This document shows, one piece after another, positions 15,642 to 22,573 of a DNA stretch of 24,271 bases. Origin of the DNA: Oscillospiraceae bacterium (lineage in GTDB: Bacteria; Bacillota; Clostridia; Oscillospirales; Ruminococcaceae); contig CAAGCE010000286.1 of the NCBI GenBank assembly GCA_900768245.1, forward strand, positions 1 through 24,271, given 5' to 3'. Position 1 is the stretch's first letter. Each line of letters begins with the position of its first letter. The notes below the pieces were generated by a model, which did not search any database, was not told the DNA's origin, and saw nothing but the letters and a program-made list of their open reading frames with translations. A program made the translations under genes and the position numbers.

Positions 15642-16220
15642 ATGGAAACTAAATCAATAATGATCGTCGGAGTCGGCGGACAGGGTTCTCTCCTTGCTTC
15701 AAGACTTCTCGGCAATGTTCTTCTTGCACAGGGCTATGACGTTAAGGTTTCGGAAGTACACGGAATGTCACAGCGAGGCGGCTCTGTTGTTACATATGTA
15801 AAATACGGTGACGAGGTTTGTTCGCCTGTTATCGAAAAGGGTGAAGCTGACGTTATTATCTCATTTGAGCTGCTTGAAGCAGCAAGATGGGTGCCGTTCC
15901 TCAAAAATGGCGGAAAGCTCATCACTTCAACACAGACCCTTGACCCTATGCCTGTTATCACAGGTGTTGCTGAATATCCGAGCGATATTGTAAGCAAGCT
16001 TGAAGCACTTGGGATAAAGGTAACAGCTGTTGATGCCCTTGAGCTTGCTGAACAGGCAGGCAATGCAAAAGCATCAAACGTTGTTCTTATGGGTGTTGTT
16101 GCTTCTCAGACTGATTTTGACGACAAGCTCTGGCAGGACGCTATTGAACAGTGCGTTCCTCCTAAGTTCCTTGAACTCAATCACAAGGCATTTGAGCTTG
16201 GAAAGAATGCAAATAAATAA
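15642..16220 (+). CDS. iorB: Indolepyruvate ferredoxin oxidoreductase, beta subunit
   Basis: The 192-residue gamma-type domain of the 2-oxoacid:ferredoxin oxidoreductase family pairs with IorA. The N-terminal GVGGQGSLLASRLLG is the family fingerprint, followed by VSEVHGMSQRGGSVVTYVKYG, which contacts the cofactors and CoA in relatives. AAAGGAG stands 7 bases before the ATG. Length is normal. It is the third gene of the operon. Confidence 0.95.
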   Translation: METKSIMIVGVGGQGSLLASRLLGNVLLAQGYDVKVSEVHGMSQRGGSVVTYVKYGDEVCSPVIEKGEADVIISFELLEAARWVPFLKNGGKLITSTQTLDPMPVITGVAEYPSDIVSKLEALGIKVTAVDALELAEQAGNAKASNVVLMGVVASQTDFDDKLWQDAIEQCVPPKFLELNHKAFELGKNANK

Positions 16221-16230
16221 GATATAACAA

Positions 16231-16265
16231 TGCCGCACAGGGCTTTGCAAAGGCTTTGTGCGGCA
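16231..16265 (+). other. Stem-loop between iorB and the lipoprotein gene
   Basis: TGCCGCACA (16231-16239) pairs perfectly with TGTGCGGCA (16257-16265), leaving a 17-base loop. The tail GCTTAAAATTTT has only a weak T-run. It could be a partial terminator or an mRNA-stabilising hairpin that lowers expression of the downstream genes relative to iorAB. Confidence 0.5.
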
Positions 16266-16292
16266 GCTTAAAATTTTCAGCGAGGTGATTTA

Positions 16293-17426
16293 ATGTCTGC
16301 AAAGACAAGTGCCGCATTATCAGCGCTGCTTGCTTGTATGATCTTCGGTTCAGGCTGCGGAAAAAATGCAAATGAGCCTGTCCGGAATGACGACAGCAGT
16401 TCAGCGGAAAATGAGGCATATAAGGTTTCAGACAATAATTCTGCTTCGGATGATATTTCAGAAAAAAAAGGTGATACAAATATCGGGGAGCCGTTTCTCA
16501 GCGAGGTACTCCAAGGCGTCAATGAAGAGCTTAATGATGCTTCCGAGATAGTTACTGAGTTTATGAACGGGCTTTTGTATCATAATTACGACGTGTTTAT
16601 GCAGTACAGCGGAGCACAGTCTTTCAGTACATATGATTTTCTGAACGGGGTCTATCTTTCCGATTGGGAAATTGTCAATGTTGTGGAATATGAAGGCAAT
16701 GAGCCCGAAAATGACGATAAGGCTTATACATTTGAGATAAAAATGAATGTTTCCGATAGCGACTGCGAGCGTTTTAAAACAGGTGAGAGCGTCTGGCTGC
16801 TTGATGTTATAAATTCCGACAATTCATATTTTTCGTCATTCCGTCCCGAAAGCGAGTCCGCCGACAGGATACTTAACGGAAAAAATGATGATTTCAGCGA
16901 TGCGGTAAAAATGTGCTATGCATTCACATCGGAGCTTGGCTGGGTTTGCGGTGATGAGGAAGTAATTGACCTTTGCGATGTAGATAAGCTTGTGGAAAAA
17001 GAAATGCTGGCGAATAATCTCATTGAGTTCTGCGGACGCTTCAATATGACCGAAGGAGCTGTTACGGAGAATTATACATACAGCGTTGACTGGCTCAATG
17101 AAAGCACGGAAAAGCTGCTTGGCATAAGCGGTCTTGACTTTACCTTGGTTCCTACCTATGATGATGAAAACAACACGATCGGACTTACAGCATCAAAATA
17201 CAGCTGCGGCTACGGTATACTGACCGATGAGCATACGGATACGGAAAGCGGTCTGCATAATGTAGTCATAGACTGGTATGCCGATACTATATGCCTTGCA
17301 AAGGCTTGTACGATGCAATATGTTCTGGCGGATAATCCCGACGGTACGCTGAGGCTTCAGTCTGTGGAAATGCTGTACAGCAGCGGAGAAAGAATGGCAT
17401 TTTATCTTGAAAACATAGAACGCTGA
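16293..17426 (+). CDS. Putative secreted lipoprotein of unknown function
   Basis: The 377-residue protein starts with a signal-like segment, TSAALSALLACMIF, and a Cys at residue 22 in FGSGC. This resembles a lipobox, though the -3 residue is Gly, not the usual Leu/Val/Ile. Residues 23-65 are a low-complexity Ser/Asp/Glu/Asn linker typical of lipoproteins. The rest is acidic, with SEIVTEFMNGLLYHNYDVFM near 84-103 and no motif that I can name. GAGGTGATTTA before the ATG is a good ribosome binding site. It lies between iorB and paaK on the same strand with short gaps. Confidence 0.75.
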   Translation: MSAKTSAALSALLACMIFGSGCGKNANEPVRNDDSSSAENEAYKVSDNNSASDDISEKKGDTNIGEPFLSEVLQGVNEELNDASEIVTEFMNGLLYHNYDVFMQYSGAQSFSTYDFLNGVYLSDWEIVNVVEYEGNEPENDDKAYTFEIKMNVSDSDCERFKTGESVWLLDVINSDNSYFSSFRPESESADRILNGKNDDFSDAVKMCYAFTSELGWVCGDEEVIDLCDVDKLVEKEMLANNLIEFCGRFNMTEGAVTENYTYSVDWLNESTEKLLGISGLDFTLVPTYDDENNTIGLTASKYSCGYGILTDEHTDTESGLHNVVIDWYADTICLAKACTMQYVLADNPDGTLRLQSVEMLYSSGERMAFYLENIER

Positions 17427-17450
17427 CAGTAAAAAAACAAGAGGTGCGAC

Positions 17451-17783
17451 GTGAAAAAGACAGTTATGGGTATTATATCTGTTATACCGATATTTCTGGG
17501 CATTGTGATATTTATTCTTGGAAAAATTGCAGGGAATATTGCTGTCGGTGTCAATGATGCCGATGTGATGTCACCCGAATTCGGTGCAATGGTCAGAGCT
17601 ATGTATGTGCTGTCGGCGGTAATGACAGCTGCGTATATTTTGGCGGTGATAATATTCTTCATTTACAATCATAAGAATATGTACATTACCCATGATAAAA
17701 AAGTCGGCTGGGGATATATGCTCATACTTATAGGCATAGTGGCAATGCCTGCATACTGGTATAATTTTATTTACAAAGAATAA
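17451..17783 (+). CDS. Small unknown membrane protein
   Basis: The 110-residue protein has three hydrophobic segments, near residues 5-28, 45-72 and 86-106. The segment between the second and third (HKNMYITHDKKVGWG) is basic. I do not recognise the family. It starts with GTG, supported by GAGG 6 bases upstream; the next ATG would remove the first five residues. It sits 24 bases after the lipoprotein gene and 22 bases before paaK, so it is part of the operon. Confidence 0.7.
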   Translation: MKKTVMGIISVIPIFLGIVIFILGKIAGNIAVGVNDADVMSPEFGAMVRAMYVLSAVMTAAYILAVIIFFIYNHKNMYITHDKKVGWGYMLILIGIVAMPAYWYNFIYKE

Positions 17784-17805
17784 TATTTCGGGAGGTTTTA
17801 TTCCA

Positions 17806-19116
17806 ATGTCAAAATACTGGAACGAGTCTATGGAGTGCGCAAAGCTCCATGAAATGAGAGCACTTCAGAGCTGCCGTCTTTCACAGACTGTAAGACGTGT
17901 TTACGAAAAAGTACCTTTTTACTGTGACAAAATGATAGCCGCAGGAGTTACGCCTGACGACATCAAGGGTATCGAGGATCTTCACAAGCTGCCCTTCGTT
18001 GTAAAGCAGGATCTCCGTGATACATACCCATACGGACTGTTTGCAGTACCAATGGATCAGGTAGTTGAGCTTCACGCTTCATCGGGTACAACAGGCAAGC
18101 AGATCGTTGTAGGCTATACCAAAAACGATATTGATATATGGGCAGAGTGCGTTGCAAGAGCATTGACAGCCGCACACGCTGACAAAAATGACTTTATGCA
18201 CGTTTCCTACGGTTACGGACTTTTCACAGGCGGCTTCGGTATCCATTACGGCTCGGAAAAAATAGGTATGACAACTATCCCTGTATCGGTAGGCAACACA
18301 GCACGTCAGGTAAATATCATCAAGGACTTCGGTTCAACAGTTATCTGCTGTACACCTTCCTATGCACTTTTTATTGCCGAAACAATGCAGGAAATGGGCA
18401 TAAAGAAAGAGGACATCAAGCTTAAAGCAGGTATTTTCGGCGCAGAGCCTTGGACAGAGGAAATGCGCAGAGATATTGAAAATAAGCTTGGAATTAAAGC
18501 ATACGATATTTACGGACTTACGGAAGTTATCGGACCGGGCGTTGCATTTGAATGTGACGAGCAGACAGGTATGCATATCAATGAGGATCACTTTATCGTT
18601 GAAACTATCGACCCCGATACGGGAGAGGTACTCCCGGAGGGCGAAGAGGGCGAGCTTGTATTTACCTGCGTAACAAAGGAAGCGTTCCCGCTCATCAGAT
18701 ACAGGACCCGTGACATCGGTGTGCTTTCAAGAGAGAAGTGCTCCTGCGGACGTACCCTTGTAAAGATGCTGAAGCCGAGAGGACGTTCCGACGATATGCT
18801 TATTATCAGAGGTGTGAACGTATTCCCGTCACAGGTCGAATCCGTGCTTCTTTCTATGGGCAATACCTCACCGTATTACCAGCTTATCGTAGGCAGAGAA
18901 AACAATACCGATACATTTGAGATAAAGGTTGAAATGACGCCTGAGATGTTCTCCGATACAGTAAAGAGCATTGAAGAAAAGGAACACGCTATCAAGGCAG
19001 CTATCGAGTCAACACTTGGCATCAGTGCAAAGATAACACTTGTAGAGCCTAAGTCCCTACGGAGATTTGAGGGCAAGGCTGTCCGTGTAATTGATAACCG
19101 TAAGCTTCACGACTGA
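17806..19116 (+). CDS. paaK: Phenylacetate (arylacetate)-CoA ligase
   Basis: The 436-residue adenylate-forming enzyme activates phenylacetate or indoleacetate to the CoA thioester with ATP. The P-loop-like SSGTTGK is at 92-98. YGLTEVIGPGVAFEC is the adenylate-binding motif, and the C-terminal lid has RGRSDDMLIIRGVNVFPSQVE, a PaaK hallmark. GGGAGG precedes the ATG. It ends with a double stop, TGA TAA. In anaerobes this protein is often encoded with IOR. Together they can carry arylacetate to arylacetyl-CoA to arylpyruvate (salvage) or the reverse with ATP yield. Substrate preference between phenyl, indolyl and 4-hydroxyphenyl cannot be read from sequence. Confidence 0.93.
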   Translation: MSKYWNESMECAKLHEMRALQSCRLSQTVRRVYEKVPFYCDKMIAAGVTPDDIKGIEDLHKLPFVVKQDLRDTYPYGLFAVPMDQVVELHASSGTTGKQIVVGYTKNDIDIWAECVARALTAAHADKNDFMHVSYGYGLFTGGFGIHYGSEKIGMTTIPVSVGNTARQVNIIKDFGSTVICCTPSYALFIAETMQEMGIKKEDIKLKAGIFGAEPWTEEMRRDIENKLGIKAYDIYGLTEVIGPGVAFECDEQTGMHINEDHFIVETIDPDTGEVLPEGEEGELVFTCVTKEAFPLIRYRTRDIGVLSREKCSCGRTLVKMLKPRGRSDDMLIIRGVNVFPSQVESVLLSMGNTSPYYQLIVGRENNTDTFEIKVEMTPEMFSDTVKSIEEKEHAIKAAIESTLGISAKITLVEPKSLRRFEGKAVRVIDNRKLHD

Positions 19117-19132
19117 TAAGGAGGAATGTATA

Positions 19133-19564
19133 ATGTTAATAAAGCAGATCTCTATTTTCGTTGAAAACAAACCGGGAAGATTAAACAGCATCACAAAGCT
19201 TCTGAAAGACAACGATATTGATATTCGTGCGCTTTCAATTGCCGATACAAAGGATTTCGGCATACTCCGCCTTATCGTGAACAAGCCTGAGCTTGCGTGT
19301 GAAGTGCTCAAAGGCGCAGACTGCACAGTTTCCATAACAAATGTAATTGCTATCGGCATAAATGATAAGCCGGGCGGACTTGCAGACGCAATGGACTGCC
19401 TTTACAGAGCGAATATTTCGGTTGAGTATATGTATGCGTTCATCACAAAAACATCGGATCAGGCATATGTGATACTCCGTGTCGAAAACAACGACAAGGC
19501 ACTTGAAGCATTGCAGGACGAGAATTTCACTATCCTCACAGGAAAAGAAGTTTACGAAATGTAA
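19133..19564 (+). CDS. Tandem ACT-domain protein
   Basis: The 143-residue protein is made of two ACT folds, about residues 1-68 (KQISIFVENKPGRL) and 69-143 (VIAIGINDKPGGL). ACT pairs usually bind amino acids. Proteins of this kind are commonly encoded right after PaaK in anaerobes, so a regulatory role sensing an aromatic amino acid is likely, but its partner is not known. AAGGAGG 9 bases before ATG 19133 decides the start. It is the last gene before a strong terminator. Confidence 0.9.
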   Translation: MLIKQISIFVENKPGRLNSITKLLKDNDIDIRALSIADTKDFGILRLIVNKPELACEVLKGADCTVSITNVIAIGINDKPGGLADAMDCLYRANISVEYMYAFITKTSDQAYVILRVENNDKALEALQDENFTILTGKEVYEM

Positions 19565-19573
19565 ATATCAAAA

Positions 19574-19615
19574 GCGGGAAGCCGTAGGTTTTGCGGTTTC
19601 CCGTTTTATTTTTTT
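19574..19615 (+). terminator. Terminator of the ior-paaK operon
   Basis: CGGGAAGCCG (19575-19584) pairs with CGGTTTCCCG (19594-19603) around a 9-base loop, followed by TTTTATTTTTTT. A textbook intrinsic terminator. Confidence 0.95.
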
Positions 19616-19682
19616 GGGGGACGCGAGGTAAGAAAGCGAAAAAGGGTAAGTTTGTCCCCGCGGTGCTTTGGCAGGACCCGAA

Positions 19683-19725
19683 AAAAAGAAAAAAGCCGAC
19701 CTGCATAATGCACAGGTCGGCTTAA
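19683..19725 (-). terminator. Terminator of the trmL operon
   Basis: On the - strand AAGCCGACCTG and CAGGTCGGCTT form an 11-pair stem around TGCATTATG, followed by TTTTCTTTTTTT. It ends transcription from the kinase-pdxK-trmL operon and faces the ior-paaK terminator. Confidence 0.92.
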
Positions 19726-19755
19726 GGTTTTAGCCGGTGGTTTTTAGAGGTGACC
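19723..19755 (+). repeat. Solo end of the MITE-like repeat
   Basis: TGGTTTTTAGAGGTGACCT (19737-19755) is the same terminal sequence as in the copies at 98-116 and 24137-24119. Just before it, GCTTAAGGTTTTAGCC resembles GCTAAGGCTTTAGCC at the far side of the 24119 copy. So this piece looks like the other end of the element. The body is missing, replaced by the adjoining terminator hairpin. It lies 5 bases from the trmL stop. Confidence 0.6.
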
Positions 19756-19760
19756 TCAAT

Positions 19761-20264
19761 TTATTCCCAAGTGTATTTTGTAAGCTGTCCCTCAGTGGCA
19801 AGCTCAGGGTAATCCCATTGGCGCAGCACCTCATATGCCGCTATCGCAACCGAGTTTGAAAGGTTAAGACTGCGTAATTTAGGGCGCATCGGTATGCGCA
19901 GACAGCTGTCGGGATTATCGTGAAGAAGCTCTTCGGGAAGTCCTGCGTCCTCACGTCCGAAAACAAGATAACAGTTGTCGGGATAGGTCATATCGCTGTG
20001 AATGTTACGTCCCTTTGTGGTAAAGTAAAAGAATTTTCCGTCTGGGTTCTTTGCAAAAAAGTCAGCAATACTATCATAGTATGTAATGTCAAGCTCGTTC
20101 CAGTAATCAAGTCCCGCACGTTTAAGGTGCTTGTCAGTTATCTCAAAGCCGAATGGACGGACAAGATGAAGCCTTGCACCCGTTACCGCACAGGTGCGTG
20201 AAATATTGCCCGTGTTCTGCGGTATCTGCGGCTCGACCAGTACAATGTTCAGATTTTTTATCAT
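19761..20264 (-). CDS. trmL: tRNA (cytidine(34)-2'-O)-methyltransferase
   Basis: This is a 167-residue SPOUT-class methyltransferase that modifies the wobble base of tRNA-Leu species. The knot motifs are visible: NIVLVEPQIPQNTGNISRTC at the N-terminus, YLVFGREDAGLP, and RSLNLSNSVAIAAYE at the end, which binds S-adenosylmethionine. Length is that of the minimal TrmL. ATG 20264 has AAAGGAAG 7 bases upstream; the frame stays open further back into the preceding gene. It is third in a - strand operon, 13 bases after the pyridoxal-kinase-like gene. Confidence 0.94.
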   Translation of the reverse strand: MIKNLNIVLVEPQIPQNTGNISRTCAVTGARLHLVRPFGFEITDKHLKRAGLDYWNELDITYYDSIADFFAKNPDGKFFYFTTKGRNIHSDMTYPDNCYLVFGREDAGLPEELLHDNPDSCLRIPMRPKLRSLNLSNSVAIAAYEVLRQWDYPELATEGQLTKYTWE

Positions 20265-20277
20265 TTTGATACTTCCT

Positions 20278-21138
20278 TTAAAGCTGTTCGTAATCGCATA
20301 ATGTAGGGTTGCTGATGAGGAAATCAAGACAGCTTTCAAGCATTATGCCGTCACGGGTATCTGTGGAGTAGCTATATGTTGTCTTTATTGCTATCTCAAG
20401 AAATTCCGTTGCACGGTTCATTGCGATAGGCAGACTGTCACCACGGAGAATAGAGCCTGTAAGAACAGAAGCAAAAACATCACCTGTGCCGGGGTAGTTG
20501 GCATTGATAAGGTTGTATGGCACTTTCCAGAACTTGCTGTGTTCACGGTCATAGCCGATGTTGTATGATTTCCCGTCGGAAAAAACGCTTGTGATAACGA
20601 CTATCTTCGGACCAAGCTCGCTGAGCCTTACAAGGTAGCTTTTCATCTGCTGAGAGGTCATATCGGGCTGCATAGGCGACTCACCGAGAAGCATAGCCGC
20701 CTCAGTAACATTAGGTGTGATTATGTCAGCAATGGCAACAAGCTTGTTCATTCCCGCACGAAGATCGGGAGTGCAGGTCTTGTATGGCTTACCGTGGTCA
20801 GCCATAACAGGGTCAACGACTTTGAGAGCGTCCTTGTAGTGCTCAAAAAACTGCAGGCAATGGTCTATCTGACCCGTTGAAGCAAGAAAACCGCTGTAAA
20901 TACAGTCGAAATTGTAGTTCAGCCTTTTGTAGTGTTCAAGGGCAGGCTGAATGTAGTCTGTAAGGTCACGCATAACGACTTCACCGAATCCGCCCGTGTG
21001 TGTGGAAAGTATCGCCGTCGGAACAGGACAGACCTGTATCCCCTGAGCGGAAAGGGTAGGAAGAATAACGGTGAGCGAACATCTGCCGACACCCGACAGA
21101 TCGTGGATAGCGGCAACTTTATATGATTTCTGATACAT
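20278..21138 (-). CDS. Pyridoxine/pyridoxamine kinase (PfkB superfamily)
   Basis: The 286-residue ribokinase-like enzyme should phosphorylate vitamin B6 vitamers for PLP salvage. The N-terminal IHDLSGVGRCSLT and THTGGFG match pyridoxal kinases. VVDPVMADHGKPY at 107-119 is the phosphate region. The anion hole and base are PGTGD at 216-220 with Asp220. GGAG lies before the ATG. It could be called pdxY or pdxK; activity on hydroxymethylpyrimidine is possible in this superfamily. PLP is the cofactor of TrpB and of aromatic transaminases, though the link to the neighbours is only thematic. Confidence 0.9.
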   Translation of the reverse strand: MYQKSYKVAAIHDLSGVGRCSLTVILPTLSAQGIQVCPVPTAILSTHTGGFGEVVMRDLTDYIQPALEHYKRLNYNFDCIYSGFLASTGQIDHCLQFFEHYKDALKVVDPVMADHGKPYKTCTPDLRAGMNKLVAIADIITPNVTEAAMLLGESPMQPDMTSQQMKSYLVRLSELGPKIVVITSVFSDGKSYNIGYDREHSKFWKVPYNLINANYPGTGDVFASVLTGSILRGDSLPIAMNRATEFLEIAIKTTYSYSTDTRDGIMLESCLDFLISNPTLCDYEQL

Positions 21139-21151
21139 AGTAAACTCCGTT

Positions 21152-21718
21152 TTAAAATTGATTATTTAAATATTCCTTAAAGCTTTTGAGCCATTGTGGG
21201 ATATTATCGCCATAGGTGATTATTTCACCGCATTTGTATTCTCCGACACTTGTAAAACCGTTTTCATTATCGTAGAAGTGTACCTCATTGCAGTAGGGAA
21301 GAACAGCGGCGAGAGATTCAAATCTGTTTTCATAACGCCTTATTACATCAGCTTCGGGAATGTTGTGTCCTCCCTTTTTTACACGGTTTTGTATACGCAA
21401 AAGACTTTCTTCGGCTGAGCTTATCCCAACATAGAACAATCTGATATAGTAGCCTTTTTCACGGGCAGTAAAGATTGTTTTTAATGTTTTTTTGCCTGAA
21501 AGAGTTGTTTCCTGAGTAAAGCTTGCAGATCTGCTCAGACAGCTGTTTATAAGTTCCGCCGCAGCTTTTCCTCCCACAATATTATTTCCACCGTGTTTGG
21601 CTGAAAGCATATCAGCATCAATAATTATTCCCAAGTCAGAGAGCTGCTCTTTAAGAACACCCGTGAAGCTGCTTTTTCCGACGCCGTCCAAACCGCCGAT
21701 CAAAGTATATTTTTCCAT
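21152..21718 (-). CDS. P-loop kinase, zeta-toxin-like (COG4185 type)
   Basis: The 188-residue protein carries a Walker A motif, GGLDGVGKSS, at residues 8-17, and an Asp pair, IIDADM, near 32-37. It also has SFTQETTLSGKK, YYIRLFYVGI and RVKKGGHNIPE, which together resemble the zeta-toxin/COG4185 family of ATP-dependent kinases. Zeta toxins phosphorylate UDP-sugars; many chromosomal relatives have unknown substrates and no antitoxin. No epsilon-type antitoxin gene is present: its neighbours are metabolic. ATG 21718 is supported by CGGAGTG 8 bases upstream. It is first in the operon, 13 bases before the B6 kinase gene. Confidence 0.8.
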   Translation of the reverse strand: MEKYTLIGGLDGVGKSSFTGVLKEQLSDLGIIIDADMLSAKHGGNNIVGGKAAAELINSCLSRSASFTQETTLSGKKTLKTIFTAREKGYYIRLFYVGISSAEESLLRIQNRVKKGGHNIPEADVIRRYENRFESLAAVLPYCNEVHFYDNENGFTSVGEYKCGEIITYGDNIPQWLKSFKEYLNNQF

Positions 21719-21762
21719 TGCAAGTACACTCCGATCATAAATATGTCGAATTAAAATACATA

Positions 21763-21791
21763 TTGCCATAAATAAAAAAATATGCTATAAT
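21763..21791 (+). promoter_or_regulatory. Promoter of the comEA-like gene
   Basis: TTGCCA (21763-21768), 17 bases, and TATAAT (21786-21791) preceded by TGC, an extended -10. RNA start near 21798 falls on the -10 box of the opposite promoter (21804-21799), so the two promoters should interfere. Confidence 0.85.
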
Positions 21792-21798
21792 ACATTAA

Positions 21799-21827
21799 AT
21801 AGTATCACATATTTTATATCGTGTCAA
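21799..21827 (-). promoter_or_regulatory. Promoter of the kinase-pdxK-trmL operon
   Basis: On the - strand TTGACA (21827-21822), 17 bases, TACTAT (21804-21799). RNA would start near 21792, so the two divergent promoters face apart over a shared AT-rich stretch. Confidence 0.85.
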
Positions 21828-21859
21828 TCGGATAAAAATTAAGAAATAAGTGGGATAAA

Positions 21860-22573
21860 ATGAAGAGAAGAAAAGCATACACCGCAGCCCTGTGCGGAAC
21901 TGCAATTATAATTTTTGCAGTATTCGGTGTTTTAAATTATTACGGCACAAAAAAGGCTGTGCCTGTCATATCATATGTCGAGGAAACATCATTGCAGACA
22001 AGTGCCGAAGAAAAGGCAAATGCAATACAGACAGAAGCCGTGATAAACAAAACTGCCGAAAAAAACGACAGCTCTGATACGATAGAATATCCGCTTGACC
22101 TTAACACAGCAACAGTGGAAGAGCTTTGCAGCATTAACGGAATAGGCGAGGTCACAGCAGAAAAAATCACAGCCTATGCCGTGAACGTCGGTTTTGTGAC
22201 CGTTGACGAGCTTGCGAACATAGACGGTGTCGGAGAGAAAAAAGCGGAGCTGCTGAAAAAATATGTAACAGTAAAAAAGAAAGAGGAAAAAAGCGAAAAA
22301 GCAGCAGCTTTAACAGCCGAAAACACATCAGAGCAGGTCACGGAACAAACCGCAGCCGAAGCAGCGGCATCGCAGTTATCAAAGCTTATAAATATCAACA
22401 CCGCCTCAAAGGAAGAGCTTATGGAGCTTGACGGAGTAGGCGAGATAATAGCTGAGCGTATAATAGAATACCGCAGCAACCGGACATTTGAAAATGTTGA
22501 AGAGCTTACAAATGTAAAAGGCATTGGGGAAAAGAAAATGGAGAGTATACGTCCTTACGTTACAACGCAGTAA
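21860..22573 (+). CDS. ComEA-like protein with two helix-hairpin-helix domains
   Basis: The 237-residue protein has a signal anchor at residues 8-27, an acidic linker to about 77, then two ComEA-type helix-hairpin-helix domains. The first (79-135) has LDLNTATVEELCSINGIGE and ANIDGVGEKKAELLKKYV. The second (177-234) has ININTASKEELMELDGVGE and NVKGIGEKKMESIRPYV. They are joined by a Lys/Glu/Ala linker. ComEA binds incoming DNA at the cell surface during transformation and normally has one such domain after an SLBB domain. Here SLBB is absent and the DNA-binding unit is doubled. No other competence gene is in the window. GTGGGAT is a modest ribosome binding site. Confidence 0.88.
   Translation: MKRRKAYTAALCGTAIIIFAVFGVLNYYGTKKAVPVISYVEETSLQTSAEEKANAIQTEAVINKTAEKNDSSDTIEYPLDLNTATVEELCSINGIGEVTAEKITAYAVNVGFVTVDELANIDGVGEKKAELLKKYVTVKKKEEKSEKAAALTAENTSEQVTEQTAAEAAASQLSKLININTASKEELMELDGVGEIIAERIIEYRSNRTFENVEELTNVKGIGEKKMESIRPYVTTQ

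Noticed and set aside
19616..19660. GGGGAC/GTCCCC pair after the ior-paaK terminator as a small RNA
   Set aside because: Only six pairs with a loop of about 30 bases, no promoter of its own and no terminator tail. The rest of this intergenic stretch shows nothing further.
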